Assembly (NCBI GenBank): GCA_044220635.1
Contig: JBGAQP010000006.1
Coordinates: 62,001 to 126,000 of the forward strand
Source: JBGAQP01 sp044220635
GTDB lineage: Bacteria; Pseudomonadota; Gammaproteobacteria; Burkholderiales; Usitatibacteraceae
Length of the DNA stretch: 64,000 nucleotides
Direction of reading: 5' to 3'
Shown here: positions 1 to 8,608 of the stretch, one piece after another
How positions within the stretch are numbered: position 1 is the first letter of the stretch
How the letters are laid out: each line of letters opens with the position of its first letter
Program-made: the position numbers and the translations under genes
The notes under the pieces: model-generated
Databases searched by the model: none
What the model saw: only the letters and a program-made list of their open reading frames with translations
Told to the model about the DNA's origin: nothing

Positions 1-63
1 CCGCGCGATGGTCGCGCCGATGCGCCGGCCCGCGCCGGTGACGAGGATGGCTCCTTCTCGCAT
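1..63 (-). CDS. Short-chain dehydrogenase/reductase, N-terminal fragment
   Basis: Only the first 21 codons lie in the window; the gene runs off the left edge. The peptide contains LVTGAGRRIG, the glycine-rich NAD(P)-binding turn (TGxxxxIG) of short-chain dehydrogenases directly after the first beta strand. A TGAGRRIG version is common in pteridine reductase/FolM-like SDRs, but 21 residues cannot settle the substrate. The ATG at 61-63 is divergent from the methyltransferase at 143, leaving 79 bases for both promoters. Confidence 0.75.
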   Translation of the reverse strand, partial: MREGAILVTGAGRRIGATIAR

Positions 64-142
64 GCTATAGTCCGCCGAAAATCCGCCGCGGCGCGCGCCC
101 TTCGCGCGCCCCAGAGGCGAAGTGTAGCCGAACCCCCCCGCG

Positions 143-1312
143 ATGCCGCTCTCCTTCGATCCCATCCTGCCCCCGCCGGCGCCCGAGGCCGCCGCCCATT
201 CGCAGCAGCTCGCCGAGCACATCGCCTCGGTGATCGCCGCCGAGGGCGACTGGATCCCGTTCCCGCGCTTCATGGAGCTCGCGCTCTACGCGCCGGGGAT
301 GGGCTACTACGCCGCGGGCTCGCGCAAGATCGGCTCGCAGGGCGATTTCGTCACCGCCCCCGAGATCTCGCCGATGTTCGCGCGCTGCCTCGCGATGCAG
401 GCGCGCCAGGTGCTCGAGCAGACCGGCGGCGACATCCTCGAGCTCGGGCCCGGCTCGGGCGTGCTCGCCGCCGACCTCTACGCGGAGCTGAAGTCGCAGG
501 GCGCCGCACCCGCGCGCTACCTGCTGCTCGAGGTGAGCCCCGAGCTGCGCGAGCGCCAGCGCTCCCTCCTCGCCGAGCGCCTTCCCGGCGATCTCGGCCG
601 CTTCGAGTGGATCGAGCGCATGCCCGAGACGATCCGCGGCTTCGTGGTCGCCAACGAGGTGCTCGACGTCGTCCCCTTCGCCCTCGTGCGCCGCGCGGGC
701 GGGGAGTTCCTCGAGCGGGGCGTGGGCCTCACGGAGGCGGGCTTCGCCTGGGACGACCAGCCCATGCCCGACGGCGAGCTCGTCCGGCGCGCGCGCGCGA
801 TCTTCCCGCCGGGCGACTACGAGTATCTCTCCGAGGTGGGGCTCGCCGCCGAGGCGCTCGTGCGCACCGTGGCCGCCTCGCTCGAGGCGGGCCTCGCGCT
901 CTTCATCGACTACGGATTCCCCGAGCGCGAGTTCTACCATCCGCAGCGGTCGATGGGGACGCTTCGCTGCCACTACCGGCACCGTTTCCACGGCGACCCC
1001 TTCTTCCTGCCGGGCCTGCAGGACATCACGGCCCACGTCGATTTCAGCGCGATGGGGCGGGCGGCGGAGCAGGGCGGCGCCGAGGTCCTGGGCTACACGA
1101 CCCAGGCCTACTTCCTCATCTCCTGCGGGCTCGCCGTGCTGGTCTCGGGCGGCGACCCGGAGATGACGCTCTCGCGCCTCAAGGCGACGAGCGCCGTGCA
1201 CCGGCTCATCAGCCCCTCCGAGATGGGCGAGCTCTTCAAGGTCCTCGGCGTGGGCCGCGGCCTGGACGGTCCCCTCGTCGGGTTCCAGTCCGCCCGGCCG
1301 ATGGCGCTGTAG
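143..1312 (+). CDS. MidA/NDUFAF7-like SAM-dependent methyltransferase
   Basis: 389 residues, the normal size of the family of class I methyltransferases related to mitochondrial NDUFAF7/MidA (Pfam Methyltransf_28), whose eukaryotic members methylate an arginine of a complex I subunit. Visible marks are the N-terminal family segment FPRFMELALYAPGMGYY, the GDFVTAPEISPMFA motif, and the SAM-binding ILELGPGSGVLA loop near residue 110. VANEVLDVVPF further on is also typical. The bacterial substrate is not known. The gene is divergent from an SDR and its TAG stop at 1310-1312 directly abuts the TAG of pntB on the other strand. Confidence 0.9.
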   Translation: MPLSFDPILPPPAPEAAAHSQQLAEHIASVIAAEGDWIPFPRFMELALYAPGMGYYAAGSRKIGSQGDFVTAPEISPMFARCLAMQARQVLEQTGGDILELGPGSGVLAADLYAELKSQGAAPARYLLLEVSPELRERQRSLLAERLPGDLGRFEWIERMPETIRGFVVANEVLDVVPFALVRRAGGEFLERGVGLTEAGFAWDDQPMPDGELVRRARAIFPPGDYEYLSEVGLAAEALVRTVAASLEAGLALFIDYGFPEREFYHPQRSMGTLRCHYRHRFHGDPFFLPGLQDITAHVDFSAMGRAAEQGGAEVLGYTTQAYFLISCGLAVLVSGGDPEMTLSRLKATSAVHRLISPSEMGELFKVLGVGRGLDGPLVGFQSARPMAL

Positions 1313-2728
1313 CTACCCCTTCAGGGCCCCCAGCACCTCGTCGAGCATCTTCTTCGCATCGCCGAAGAGCATGCGGTTGTTGTCCTTGTAGAAGAGCGGG
1401 TTGTCCACGCCCGCGTAGCCCGAGGCCATGCTGCGCTTCATCACGATCGAGGTGCGGGCCTTCCACACCTCGAGCACCGGCATTCCCGCGATGGGGCTCG
1501 AGGGATCGTCCTGGGCGCTCGGGTTCACGATGTCGTTCGCGCCGATGACCATGGAGACGTCGGTGTCCGGGAAATCGGCGTTGATCTCGTCCATCTCGAG
1601 CACGATGTCGTAAGGCACCTTGGCCTCGGCGAGGAGCACGTTCATGTGGCCCGGCATGCGCCCGGCGACCGGGTGGATGCCGAAGCGCACCGTCTTGCCC
1701 AGCTCGCGCAGCTGCTTCGTGATCTCGTAGACCGTGTGCTGCGCCTGGGCGACCGCCATGCCGTAGCCCGGCACGATGACCACGCTCTTCGCTTCCCTGA
1801 GGAGGTCCGCGGCTTCCTGCGCGGTGACCGGCACGACCTCGCCGGCGGGCTGGGCCGCGCCGCCCGCCGCGGGGGCGGCGGACTCGCCCCCGAAACCGCC
1901 CGCGATGACGCTGATGAAGTTGCGGTTCATCGCGCGGCACATGATGTAGGACAGGATCGCGCCGGAGGAGCCCACGAGCGCGCCGGTGACGATCAGCAGG
2001 TCGTTCGAGAGCATGAAGCCGGTCGCGGCCGCCGCCCATCCCGAGTAGCTGTTGAGCATCGAGACGACCACCGGCATGTCCGCGCCGCCGATCGCCATCA
2101 CCATGTGCACGCCGAAGAGGAGCGCGATCACGCTCATGACGGCGAGCGGCATCACCCCCGCCTCAATCGACGGCGCGCGCAGGAACTCGTAGCCGAACCA
2201 GACGACGGCCAGGAGTCCCGCGAGGTTCAGCCAGTGGCGCGCGGGCAGCAGCAGGGGCTTGCCGCCGATGCGCGCGGAGAGCTTGCCGAAGGCGATCACG
2301 GACCCCGAGAGCGTCACGGCGCCGATGAGCACGCCGACGTACACCTCGACGTGGTGGATCGTGGCCTCGGCGGGGGACATGCCGGCCGAGGCGGTCGGGT
2401 CGATGTAGCTCGCGTAGCCCACGAGCATCGCGACCAGGCCCACGAGGCTGTGCATGAACGCGACCAGCTCGGGCATCTGGGTCATCTTCACCGTGCGCGC
2501 GAGATACAGGCCGATCGCGCCGCCGGCCACCAGCGCGGTCGCGATCCAGGCGATGCCGCCGGTCGTGACGCGCGGGCCGAACACGGTGGCGAGCACGGCG
2601 ATCGCCATCCCGATCATTCCGTAGAGGTTCCCGCGACGCGACGTCTCGGGGTGCGACAGACCCCCGAGGCTCAGGATGAAGAGGATGATCGCCGCGATGT
2701 AGGAGACGGTGGCGAGGCTTGCGGACAT
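1313..2728 (-). CDS. pntB: NAD(P) transhydrogenase subunit beta
   Basis: 471 residues, full length for PntB, the NADP(H)-binding subunit of the proton-translocating membrane transhydrogenase that uses the proton motive force to make NADPH from NADH. The first two thirds is a run of hydrophobic helices (for example VSYIAAIILFILSLGGL at the N-terminus). The C-terminal dIII domain has the nucleotide-binding VIVPGYGMAVAQAQH and the GANDIVNP and KRSMASGYAG motifs. It starts 12 bases after the pntA stop, so the two are one transcription unit in the usual order. It converges stop-to-stop with the methyltransferase gene. Confidence 0.97.
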   Translation of the reverse strand: MSASLATVSYIAAIILFILSLGGLSHPETSRRGNLYGMIGMAIAVLATVFGPRVTTGGIAWIATALVAGGAIGLYLARTVKMTQMPELVAFMHSLVGLVAMLVGYASYIDPTASAGMSPAEATIHHVEVYVGVLIGAVTLSGSVIAFGKLSARIGGKPLLLPARHWLNLAGLLAVVWFGYEFLRAPSIEAGVMPLAVMSVIALLFGVHMVMAIGGADMPVVVSMLNSYSGWAAAATGFMLSNDLLIVTGALVGSSGAILSYIMCRAMNRNFISVIAGGFGGESAAPAAGGAAQPAGEVVPVTAQEAADLLREAKSVVIVPGYGMAVAQAQHTVYEITKQLRELGKTVRFGIHPVAGRMPGHMNVLLAEAKVPYDIVLEMDEINADFPDTDVSMVIGANDIVNPSAQDDPSSPIAGMPVLEVWKARTSIVMKRSMASGYAGVDNPLFYKDNNRMLFGDAKKMLDEVLGALKG

Positions 2729-2740
2729 GGGTTCGGTCCC

Positions 2741-4335
2741 CTATTTCCGGAACATGGCGAGCATGCGCTGCGTCACCGCGAAGCCGCCGAACATGTTGAT
2801 CGCGGTGAGCGCGATGCCGGCCACGGCGATCCACCGGATGATCTCCTCGGGCCGCGCGGCCCCGCGCCGCCCGCGACCGCGGGCGGCGCGATCTGCACGA
2901 GCGCGCCGATGATGATGATGCTGCTGATCGCGTTGGTCACGCTCATGAGCGGCGTGTGCAGCGCCGGCGTCACGTTCCACACCACCATGTAGCCGACGAA
3001 GCACGCGAGCACGAACACCGTGAAGTGGCCGAGGAAGGCCGCGGGCGCGTAGGCGCCGATGAGCATGAACGCGACCGCCGCGACCGCGAACAGGATCGCG
3101 AGCGGGCCTGCCGCCATCGGCTCTCCACCGCCGTGGCCGTGCCCCTTGGGGGCCGGTGGTGGCATGGCGGGCTTGGCCGCCTGCACCGCCGCCGCGGGAA
3201 GCTTCGGCGGTGGCGCCGGCCAGGTGACCGTACCGTCCTTGATCACCGTCAGGCCGCGCAGGGCGTCGTCTTCCATGTTGACGTTGATGAGGCCGTCCTT
3301 GGTCTTGCAGAGCTCCTCGGCGAGACGGAACAGGTTGGTCGCGTACAGCGTCGAGGACTGCTTGGCCAGCCGGCTGGGCAGGTCGGTGTATCCGATGATG
3401 GTCACCCCGTGCCGCACCACCGCCTCGCCCGGCACGGTGAGCTCGCAGTTGCCGCCCTGCTCGCCCGCCATGTCGACGATCACGCTGCCCGCTTTCATGC
3501 TCTTCACCATGTCGGCCGTGATCAGCTTCGGCGCCGGCTTGCCGGGGATGAGCGCGGTCGTGATGATGATGTCGACCTCGCTCGCCTGCTTGGCGTACAT
3601 GTCGCGCTGGGCCTTCTGGAAGCCCTCGCTCATCACCTTGGCGTAGCCGCCGCCGCCCGAGCCCTCCTCCTCGTAGTCGACCTTGACGAACTCGCCGCCC
3701 AGCGACTTGACCTGGTCGGCGACCTCGGCGCGCGTGTCGTTGGCGCGCACGATGGCGCCCAGATTCGCCGCCGTGCCGATGGCCGCGAGGCCCGCGACAC
3801 CGGCGCCCGCGACGAAGACCTTGGCCGGCGGCACCTTCCCCGCGGCCGTGATCTGTCCACTGAAAAAGCGCCCGAAGGCGTTCGCCGCCTCGATCACCGC
3901 GCGGTAGCCGCTGATGCCGGCCATCGAGGTGAGCGCGTCCATCTTCTGCGCGCGGCTGAGCATGCGGGGCAGCGCGTCGATCGCGAGCACGGTGGCCTTG
4001 CGCGCGGCGAGGGCCTCCATGAGCTGGGGATTCTGCGCGGGCCAGATGAAGCTCACGAGCGTGGTGCCCTCGCGGATGAGGGAAACCTCTTCCAGGCTCG
4101 GGGCGCGCACCTTGAAGACGATGTCCGCCTTCGACCAGAGCGACTTCGCGTCGGGCGCGATCTCGGCGCCGGCGGCCACGTAGGTCTCGTCGGCGCAGTT
4201 CGCCGCCTCGCCCGCCCCGGACTCCACGATGACGCCGAAACCCAGCTTCGCGAGTTTCGGGACGACCTCGGGCACGGTGGCGACGCGCCGTTCGCCCGGG
4301 AACACCTCCCTGGGGACGCCGATCACTTGGGGCAT
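2741..4335 (-). CDS. pntA: NAD(P) transhydrogenase subunit alpha, with apparent frameshift
   Basis: The protein starts MPQVIGVPREVFPGERRVAT, an ATG at 4333-4335 preceded by AAGGAAG. Domain I binds NAD(H) (VAGAGVAGLAAIG, RAQKMDALTSMAG). A Pro/Gly/His linker leads into the membrane part (PLAILFAVAAVAFMLIGAY, HTPLMSVTNAISSIIIIGAL), so the PntAA and PntAB parts are fused as in E. coli. After GALVQIAPP the frame changes: the expected ending, PEEIIRWIAVAGIALTAINM to QRMLAMFRK, sits in another frame and stops at 2741. The 1595-base span is one base short of a multiple of three; adding one base in the G/C run at about 2850-2885 gives a 531-residue protein. This is either a sequencing error or a real lesion; the in-frame continuation to 2773 is nonsense. 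Confidence 0.9.
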
Positions 4336-4424
4336 GCGCTTCTTCCTTTCTGGAGCCGTCGATTGGGCCCGCGGACTGTGTGCCCGCCCGATTTTACTTG
4401 ATCCGTCCCCCGCGTCCCTCTTCC

Positions 4425-4454
4425 TTGACTCGGCCCACGGGTGTCGCCGATACT
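4425..4454 (+). promoter_or_regulatory. Sigma-70-like promoter for the TAXI receptor gene
   Basis: TTGACT at 4425-4430 and GATACT at 4449-4454 are separated by 18 bases, and a C-T-rich tract follows. The leader to the ATG at 4563 would be about 100 bases. The call rests on consensus match alone. Confidence 0.5.
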
Positions 4455-4562
4455 TTTTCCGCCCGCGCCGGCCGGATCCCGTCCGCGTGAAGGGACCGAA
4501 CCGCGAAGCGGACATTCCGGTGCCCCGGGTCGACGGCGCCAACCACCAAGGAGCAGAAAGCG

Positions 4563-5531
4563 ATGAAACGATTCACCGTGATCATGGCCGCGGCACTCGC
4601 GGCCCTCGGGCTTGCGACCGCGGGCGCGCAGGAGAAGAAAGTGCGGCTGTCCATCGGCACGGGCGGCACCGCCGGCGTCTACTATCCCCTGGGCGGCGGG
4701 CTCGCCGCCGTGCTCTCGAAGTACGTGCCCGGGGTCGAGGCCACCGCCGAGGTGACCGGAGGCTCGGTCGCGAACCTGCAGCTGATCGGCACCGGCAAGT
4801 CCGAGGTCGGATTCACGATGGCCGACTCGGCCTGGGATGCGTACCAGGGCTTCGAGAAGTTCAAGGACAAGAAGGTGGCGGTGAGGACGCTCGTCGTCTT
4901 CTACCCGAACCGCATGCAGGTCGCCACGGTCGAGAGCACCGGGATCCAGAAGGTGACCGACCTCAAGGGCCGGCGCATCGCGACCGGCTCGCCGGGCAGC
5001 GGCACCGAGGTGATGTCGATCCGCATGCTCGAAGCCATGGGCCTCGACCCGAACAAGGACGTCACGCGCGAGCGCCTCTCGCTCGCCGAGAGCGTGGCCG
5101 CGCTCAAGGACGGCAAGGTCGACGCCCTCACCTGGGTAGGCGGCGTGCCCACGCCAGGCCTCACGGACCTCGCGGCCACGCCGGGCAAGAAGATCCGGCT
5201 GCTCGACCACGGTGACGCGGCCGAGGGCATGCGCAAGAAGTACGGCCCGATCTACGTGAAGAACAAGATCCTCGCCAACGCCTATCCCGGCGAGACGCGC
5301 GAGACCACGAACGTCGACGTCTGGAACCTGCTGGTCGTCCCCGAGAGCGCCGACGAGAAGCTGATCTACGAGATCACGAAGACGATGTTCGAGAAGAAGG
5401 ACGAGCTCGTGAAGGTCCACAAGGACGCCTCCTTCCTGTCGCTCGACACGCAGCTCACGGGCGCCTCCCCGATCCCGTTCCACCCGGGGGCCCTGCGCTA
5501 CTTCAAGGAGAAGGGGCTCAAGGTCGACTGA
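4563..5531 (+). CDS. TAXI-family TRAP solute-binding receptor
   Basis: 322 residues. The N-terminal signal peptide (MKRFTVIMAAALAALGLATAGAQ) indicates export to the periplasm, and the family block SIGTGGTAGVYYPLGGGLA identifies a TAXI-type (TRAP-associated extracytoplasmic immunogenic) receptor. Conserved GSVANLQLIGTGKSEVGF and ATGSPGSGTEVMS segments follow. TAXI receptors normally feed a fused DctQM permease, often for glutamate-like or other organic acids, but no permease gene is adjacent, so this is an orphan receptor. A good AAGGAG lies upstream of the ATG. A 12-bp hairpin follows the stop. Confidence 0.93.
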   Translation: MKRFTVIMAAALAALGLATAGAQEKKVRLSIGTGGTAGVYYPLGGGLAAVLSKYVPGVEATAEVTGGSVANLQLIGTGKSEVGFTMADSAWDAYQGFEKFKDKKVAVRTLVVFYPNRMQVATVESTGIQKVTDLKGRRIATGSPGSGTEVMSIRMLEAMGLDPNKDVTRERLSLAESVAALKDGKVDALTWVGGVPTPGLTDLAATPGKKIRLLDHGDAAEGMRKKYGPIYVKNKILANAYPGETRETTNVDVWNLLVVPESADEKLIYEITKTMFEKKDELVKVHKDASFLSLDTQLTGASPIPFHPGALRYFKEKGLKVD

Positions 5532-5560
5532 GCCCGCCGGCGCGTCTTCCCGCCCGACCG

Positions 5561-5587
5561 CGAAGGCCCGCCCCCGGCGGGCCTTCG
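5561..5587. terminator. Hairpin between convergent genes
   Basis: CGAAGGCCCGCC and its exact complement flank a 3-base loop, giving a perfect 12-bp stem between the stop of the TAXI gene (5531) and the stop of the XRE regulator (5589). There is no long T tract, so it is a candidate bidirectional terminator rather than a certain one. Confidence 0.6.
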
Positions 5588-5588
5588 T

Positions 5589-6218
5589 TCATCCGCGCCG
5601 GCGCGCGCGGGCGGGCCCCGCGGGCCCGGCCGCGTGCATCACGACGAGCGCCTTCGCCTCGCGCCCGAGGCTCCAGCCGCGGTGCGGCACGGCCGAGTCG
5701 AAGTAGAGGCTGTCGCCGGGGCCGAGGGTGAAGCGCTCGTCGCCGACCTGGAAGGCCACGCGGCCGCTCAGGACGAAGACGAACTCCTCGCCCTCGTGCT
5801 CGAAGTACACGTGCTGGTCGATCCTCGGGGGGAAGGTGAAGATGAAGGGCTCCATGCGCTTGTCGACGCGCGGGTGCGCGAGTCCCTCGTAGTCGTAGCC
5901 GAACGCCGATCCCCCGCGCACGACGGCGCGCCGCTCGCGGGCGCGCACCACGGTCGCGGGCCGGCGCTCGCCCGGCGCCTGCGGGCCGAAGAAGCCGCCG
6001 ATGCCGATGCCCAGGGCCTGGGCGATGCGCGAGAGGGTCGCGATCGGCGGCAGCTTGCGCGAATTCTGGATCTTCGACAGGTAGCCCTTGGTGAGGCCGG
6101 TGGCGGCGGCAAGCCGCTCGAGCGTCATGCCGCTCGCCGCCCGCAGCTCCCGGAAGCGCTCGCCGATGGGGCTTGCCGCGGGCTGCGGGCTGGCGCGGCG
6201 CGCCGCGTTCCGGCTCAT
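5589..6218 (-). CDS. XRE-family regulator with C-terminal cupin domain
   Basis: 209 residues from the ATG at 6216-6218. An N-terminal helix-turn-helix (FRELRAASGMTLERLAAATGLTKGYLSKIQN) is followed by a cupin ligand-binding domain with HVYFEHEGEEFVFVLSGRVAF and LGPGDSLYFDSAVPHRGW. This architecture is that of small-molecule-responsive XRE/cupin regulators. Its start overlaps the stop of the upstream DJ-1/PfpI gene by four bases (ATGA), so the two are translationally coupled. I take it to control itself, the DJ-1 gene and the divergent cupin/dctP genes; the ligand is unknown. Confidence 0.93.
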   Translation of the reverse strand: MSRNAARRASPQPAASPIGERFRELRAASGMTLERLAAATGLTKGYLSKIQNSRKLPPIATLSRIAQALGIGIGGFFGPQAPGERRPATVVRARERRAVVRGGSAFGYDYEGLAHPRVDKRMEPFIFTFPPRIDQHVYFEHEGEEFVFVLSGRVAFQVGDERFTLGPGDSLYFDSAVPHRGWSLGREAKALVVMHAAGPAGPARARRRG

Positions 6219-6880
6219 GCGACGAGGACCGGGAGGGCTTCCCGGTTGGCCCGCCAGGCGCGCGAGTACTCCATGATCCGGGCGGTCTCGTCGGCCACCC
6301 CGGGCCCCAGCAGGCGCGAGACGAGGTGCAGCGTCGCGTCGATCCCGAGCGTGACGCCGCCGCCCGTGAGCACGGCGCCGCAGTCGACGAGCCCGGCACC
6401 GGGCACGACCTCGATGCGCGGGAAGCGGCTGCGCATCAACTCGACGGGAGGGCGCTCGTCGCCCGCCACCTCGCGCTTCGTCGTGGCCTTGCGCCCGTCG
6501 AGCAGCCCCGCGGCGGCGAGCAGCATCGCGCCCGTGCACACCCCCGCGACGACGCGCCCGGGGGCGTAGCGGCGCAGGAAGGCGAGGGTCTCCCCGCTCT
6601 CGCATTGCGCGGCCCAGCCCGGGCCGCCGGTGACGATCAGCGCCTCGGCGTCCGGGCAGTCCCCGAATCCGTGGTCGGCGAGCACTCGCAACCCGCTCGC
6701 GAGCGCCACGGGGCCCGCGCGCGGGGCGACCGTGAACACCGAGATCGCGGGCTCGATGCGCCGCGCCATCGAGAGCACGCCGTAGGTGGCGAGGTCGACG
6801 GGCTCCACGCCCTCGTAGACGAGGACGGCGAACCTCACGGCCGCCGGTCCGCCGCGAATGTTGACTTCATGTTTCCCCAT
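6215..6880 (-). CDS. DJ-1/PfpI family protein
   Basis: 221 residues from the ATG at 6878-6880. The fold is the class I amidotransferase-like DJ-1/PfpI type: FAVLVYEGVEPVDLATYGVL at the N-terminus, EALIVTGGPG in the middle and the nucleophile-elbow segment VAGVCTGAMLLAAAGLLDGR with its cysteine. GATase1 domains of this kind occur alone or joined to AraC domains; here there is no DNA-binding domain, and the transcription factor is the next, coupled gene. Enzymes of this group include isonitrile hydratases, but the substrate cannot be read from the sequence. A longer GTG start upstream at 6989-6991 would run across the divergent cupin gene and is not used. Confidence 0.88.
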   Translation of the reverse strand: MGKHEVNIRGGPAAVRFAVLVYEGVEPVDLATYGVLSMARRIEPAISVFTVAPRAGPVALASGLRVLADHGFGDCPDAEALIVTGGPGWAAQCESGETLAFLRRYAPGRVVAGVCTGAMLLAAAGLLDGRKATTKREVAGDERPPVELMRSRFPRIEVVPGAGLVDCGAVLTGGGVTLGIDATLHLVSRLLGPGVADETARIMEYSRAWRANREALPVLVA

Positions 6881-6914
6881 GGGCAAACTTTGGACGACGC
6901 CATTGTCGGCGACA
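6871..6914. promoter_or_regulatory. Palindromes in the divergent DJ-1/cupin intergenic region
   Basis: GTTTCCCCATGGGCAAAC at 6871-6888 is an 18-base inverted repeat with 8 of 9 pairs matching, and it covers the start codon of the DJ-1 gene. TGTCGGCGACA at 6904-6914 is a perfect 11-base palindrome. Both lie in or at the 52-base gap between divergent operons, one of which encodes an XRE regulator, so they are candidate operators. Confidence 0.45.
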
Positions 6915-6932
6915 CCGCGCGAGGAGGTCAAC

Positions 6933-7364
6933 ATGGTCACCCCCGAGCAGATCGAGCGCTGGCGGGAGAAGACGAGGAAGCTCGAGCCCACCCCGAACGG
7001 CTCGGTCTACGTCCGTCCCCAGGACCTCGACTGGAGCCCCTCGCAGTTCCCCGGCATCGCGATCAAGGTCCTCTACAAGGACGAGGAGCGCGGCGAGATG
7101 ACCTGCCTGCTCAAATGGGAGCCGGGCGCGAGGCTGCCGTTCCACATGCATCCGGAGATCGAGCAGACCTGGGTCCTCGAGGGGTCGTTCTCGGACCACG
7201 ACGGCATCTGCCGCGCGGGCGAGTACGTCTGGCGCCACCCCGGGTCGATGCACGAGACGTACAGCGAGGAAGGCTGCGTCATCCTCGCGATCTATCGCAA
7301 GCCCAACATCTTCGCGAAGAGCGCGGGCTTCAAGCCCGGCAAGGGCGGGGGCGCCGCTTCCTGA
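6933..7364 (+). CDS. Cupin-domain protein (ChrR-like fold)
   Basis: 143 residues with a single cupin barrel: EPGARLPFHMHPEIEQTWVLEGSF carries the metal-ligand pattern (H-x-H, then E), and GEYVWRHPGSMHETYSEEGC carries the second motif with its histidine. The ATG at 6933 has GAGGAGGTC just upstream; a longer in-frame reading from 6858 would overlap the divergent gene. It is the first gene of a unit with a DctP receptor and an MBL-fold protein, divergent from the XRE-cupin regulator. A metal-dependent dioxygenase or a sensor role are both possible. Confidence 0.85.
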   Translation: MVTPEQIERWREKTRKLEPTPNGSVYVRPQDLDWSPSQFPGIAIKVLYKDEERGEMTCLLKWEPGARLPFHMHPEIEQTWVLEGSFSDHDGICRAGEYVWRHPGSMHETYSEEGCVILAIYRKPNIFAKSAGFKPGKGGGAAS

Positions 7365-7432
7365 TCGGCGGATCCCCGCGCAGGGCGGCGGCGCGTCCGC
7401 GACACGCGTCCAATTCCACCAAGGAGACAGCC

Positions 7433-8581
7433 ATGAATGCCGATCGTGACGCTCGTGCCGGGGATGCCGCGGGAGTGCTGAAGGGCCGGCGCCGGTTCAT
7501 CGCCGGGGGCGCCGCGGGGGCCGCGGCCCTCGGCTTCCCGATGATCGCCCGCGCGCAGGCGCCGGTGAGCCTGCGCTTCCAGAGCACCTGGCCGGTGAAG
7601 TTCATCTACCACGAGTTCGCGGTCGACTGGGCGAGGAAGGTCGGCGAGCTCACCAACGGGCGCCTCAAGATCGAGATGCTGCCCGCGGGCGCGGTCGTGC
7701 CCGCCCTGCAGGTGGTCGACGCGGCGAGCAAGGGCGTGCTCGACGGCGCCCACGGCATCCCCGCGTTCTGGTTCGGGAAGAACACCGCCTTCGGGCTCTT
7801 CGGCGCGGGGCCCGACTTCGGCCTCGACGGCGACCAGCTTCTCGGCTGGATCGAGTACGGCGGCGGCAAGGAGCTCTACGCCGAGATCCAGGCCGCCGCG
7901 AAGCTGAACCTCGCGAGCTACCTCTTCGCGCCCCTGCCCTGCGAGCCGATGGGCTGGTTCAAGAAGGAGATCAAGGGGCCGGCCGACCTGAAGGGGCTCA
8001 AGTTCCGCACCTCCGGGCTCGCCGTGGACATGTTCAACGCCCTGGGGATGTCGACGGTGCAGCTCGCCCCGGGCGACATCGTCCCCTCGATCGACCGGGG
8101 CGTGCTCGACGGGGCGGAGTTCGCGAGCGCGACCGACGACCGGGTCATGGGCTTCCCGGACGTGGCCAAGTTCTACCTCCAGCAGAGCTACCACATGGCC
8201 AACAACTTCTGCGAGATCATGTTCAACAAGGACAAGCACGACGCGCTCCCGGCCGAGATCCGCACGATCCTGCGCTACGCCGCCCACGCGGCGAGCGCCG
8301 ACATGCGCTGGAAGTCCATGCACCGCATGTCCCAGGACTTCATCGAGCTGCAGACCAAGGACAAGGTGAAGGTCTACCGCACCCCGCGCTCCATCCTCGA
8401 GGCGCAGCTCAAGGCCTGGGACTCGGTGATCGCCAGGCGCGGGGCCGAGAACCCGCTGTTCTCCAAGGTGATCGAGTCGCAGCGCGCCTGGGCGAAACGC
8501 GTGGTCTACTGGCACAACAACGTGGCCGTGAGCCAGTCCGCCGCCTATGCGCACTATTTCCCGAAGGGCCCCCTTGCCTGA
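7433..8581 (+). CDS. TRAP transporter DctP-type receptor, Tat-exported
   Basis: 382 residues. A twin-arginine leader (KGRRRFIAGGAAGAAALGFP) suggests export of the folded protein by Tat. The mature part is DctP-like, including the LKFRTSGL segment that carries the conserved arginine for the substrate carboxylate and PSIDRGVLDGAEF. It lies 68 bases after the cupin gene, with AAGGAGACAGCC before the ATG. There is no DctQ or DctM here, so it is an orphan receptor. It closely resembles the receptor at 62538, which does precede a permease. Binders of this subfamily take keto acids or other small carboxylates. Confidence 0.93.
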   Translation: MNADRDARAGDAAGVLKGRRRFIAGGAAGAAALGFPMIARAQAPVSLRFQSTWPVKFIYHEFAVDWARKVGELTNGRLKIEMLPAGAVVPALQVVDAASKGVLDGAHGIPAFWFGKNTAFGLFGAGPDFGLDGDQLLGWIEYGGGKELYAEIQAAAKLNLASYLFAPLPCEPMGWFKKEIKGPADLKGLKFRTSGLAVDMFNALGMSTVQLAPGDIVPSIDRGVLDGAEFASATDDRVMGFPDVAKFYLQQSYHMANNFCEIMFNKDKHDALPAEIRTILRYAAHAASADMRWKSMHRMSQDFIELQTKDKVKVYRTPRSILEAQLKAWDSVIARRGAENPLFSKVIESQRAWAKRVVYWHNNVAVSQSAAYAHYFPKGPLA

Positions 8582-8608
8582 GCGCGCGCCCGCGGCCGGG
8601 GGCGGCGC

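Noticed and set aside
65..1201. A 378-codon minus-strand frame opposite the methyltransferase
   Set aside because: Composition typical of an antisense frame; the plus-strand protein has clear family motifs over its full length.
4336..4542. N-terminal extension of pntA to 4542
   Set aside because: The extra residues are unlike any transhydrogenase, and the ATG at 4333-4335 has AAGGAAG in front and the normal PntA start sequence.
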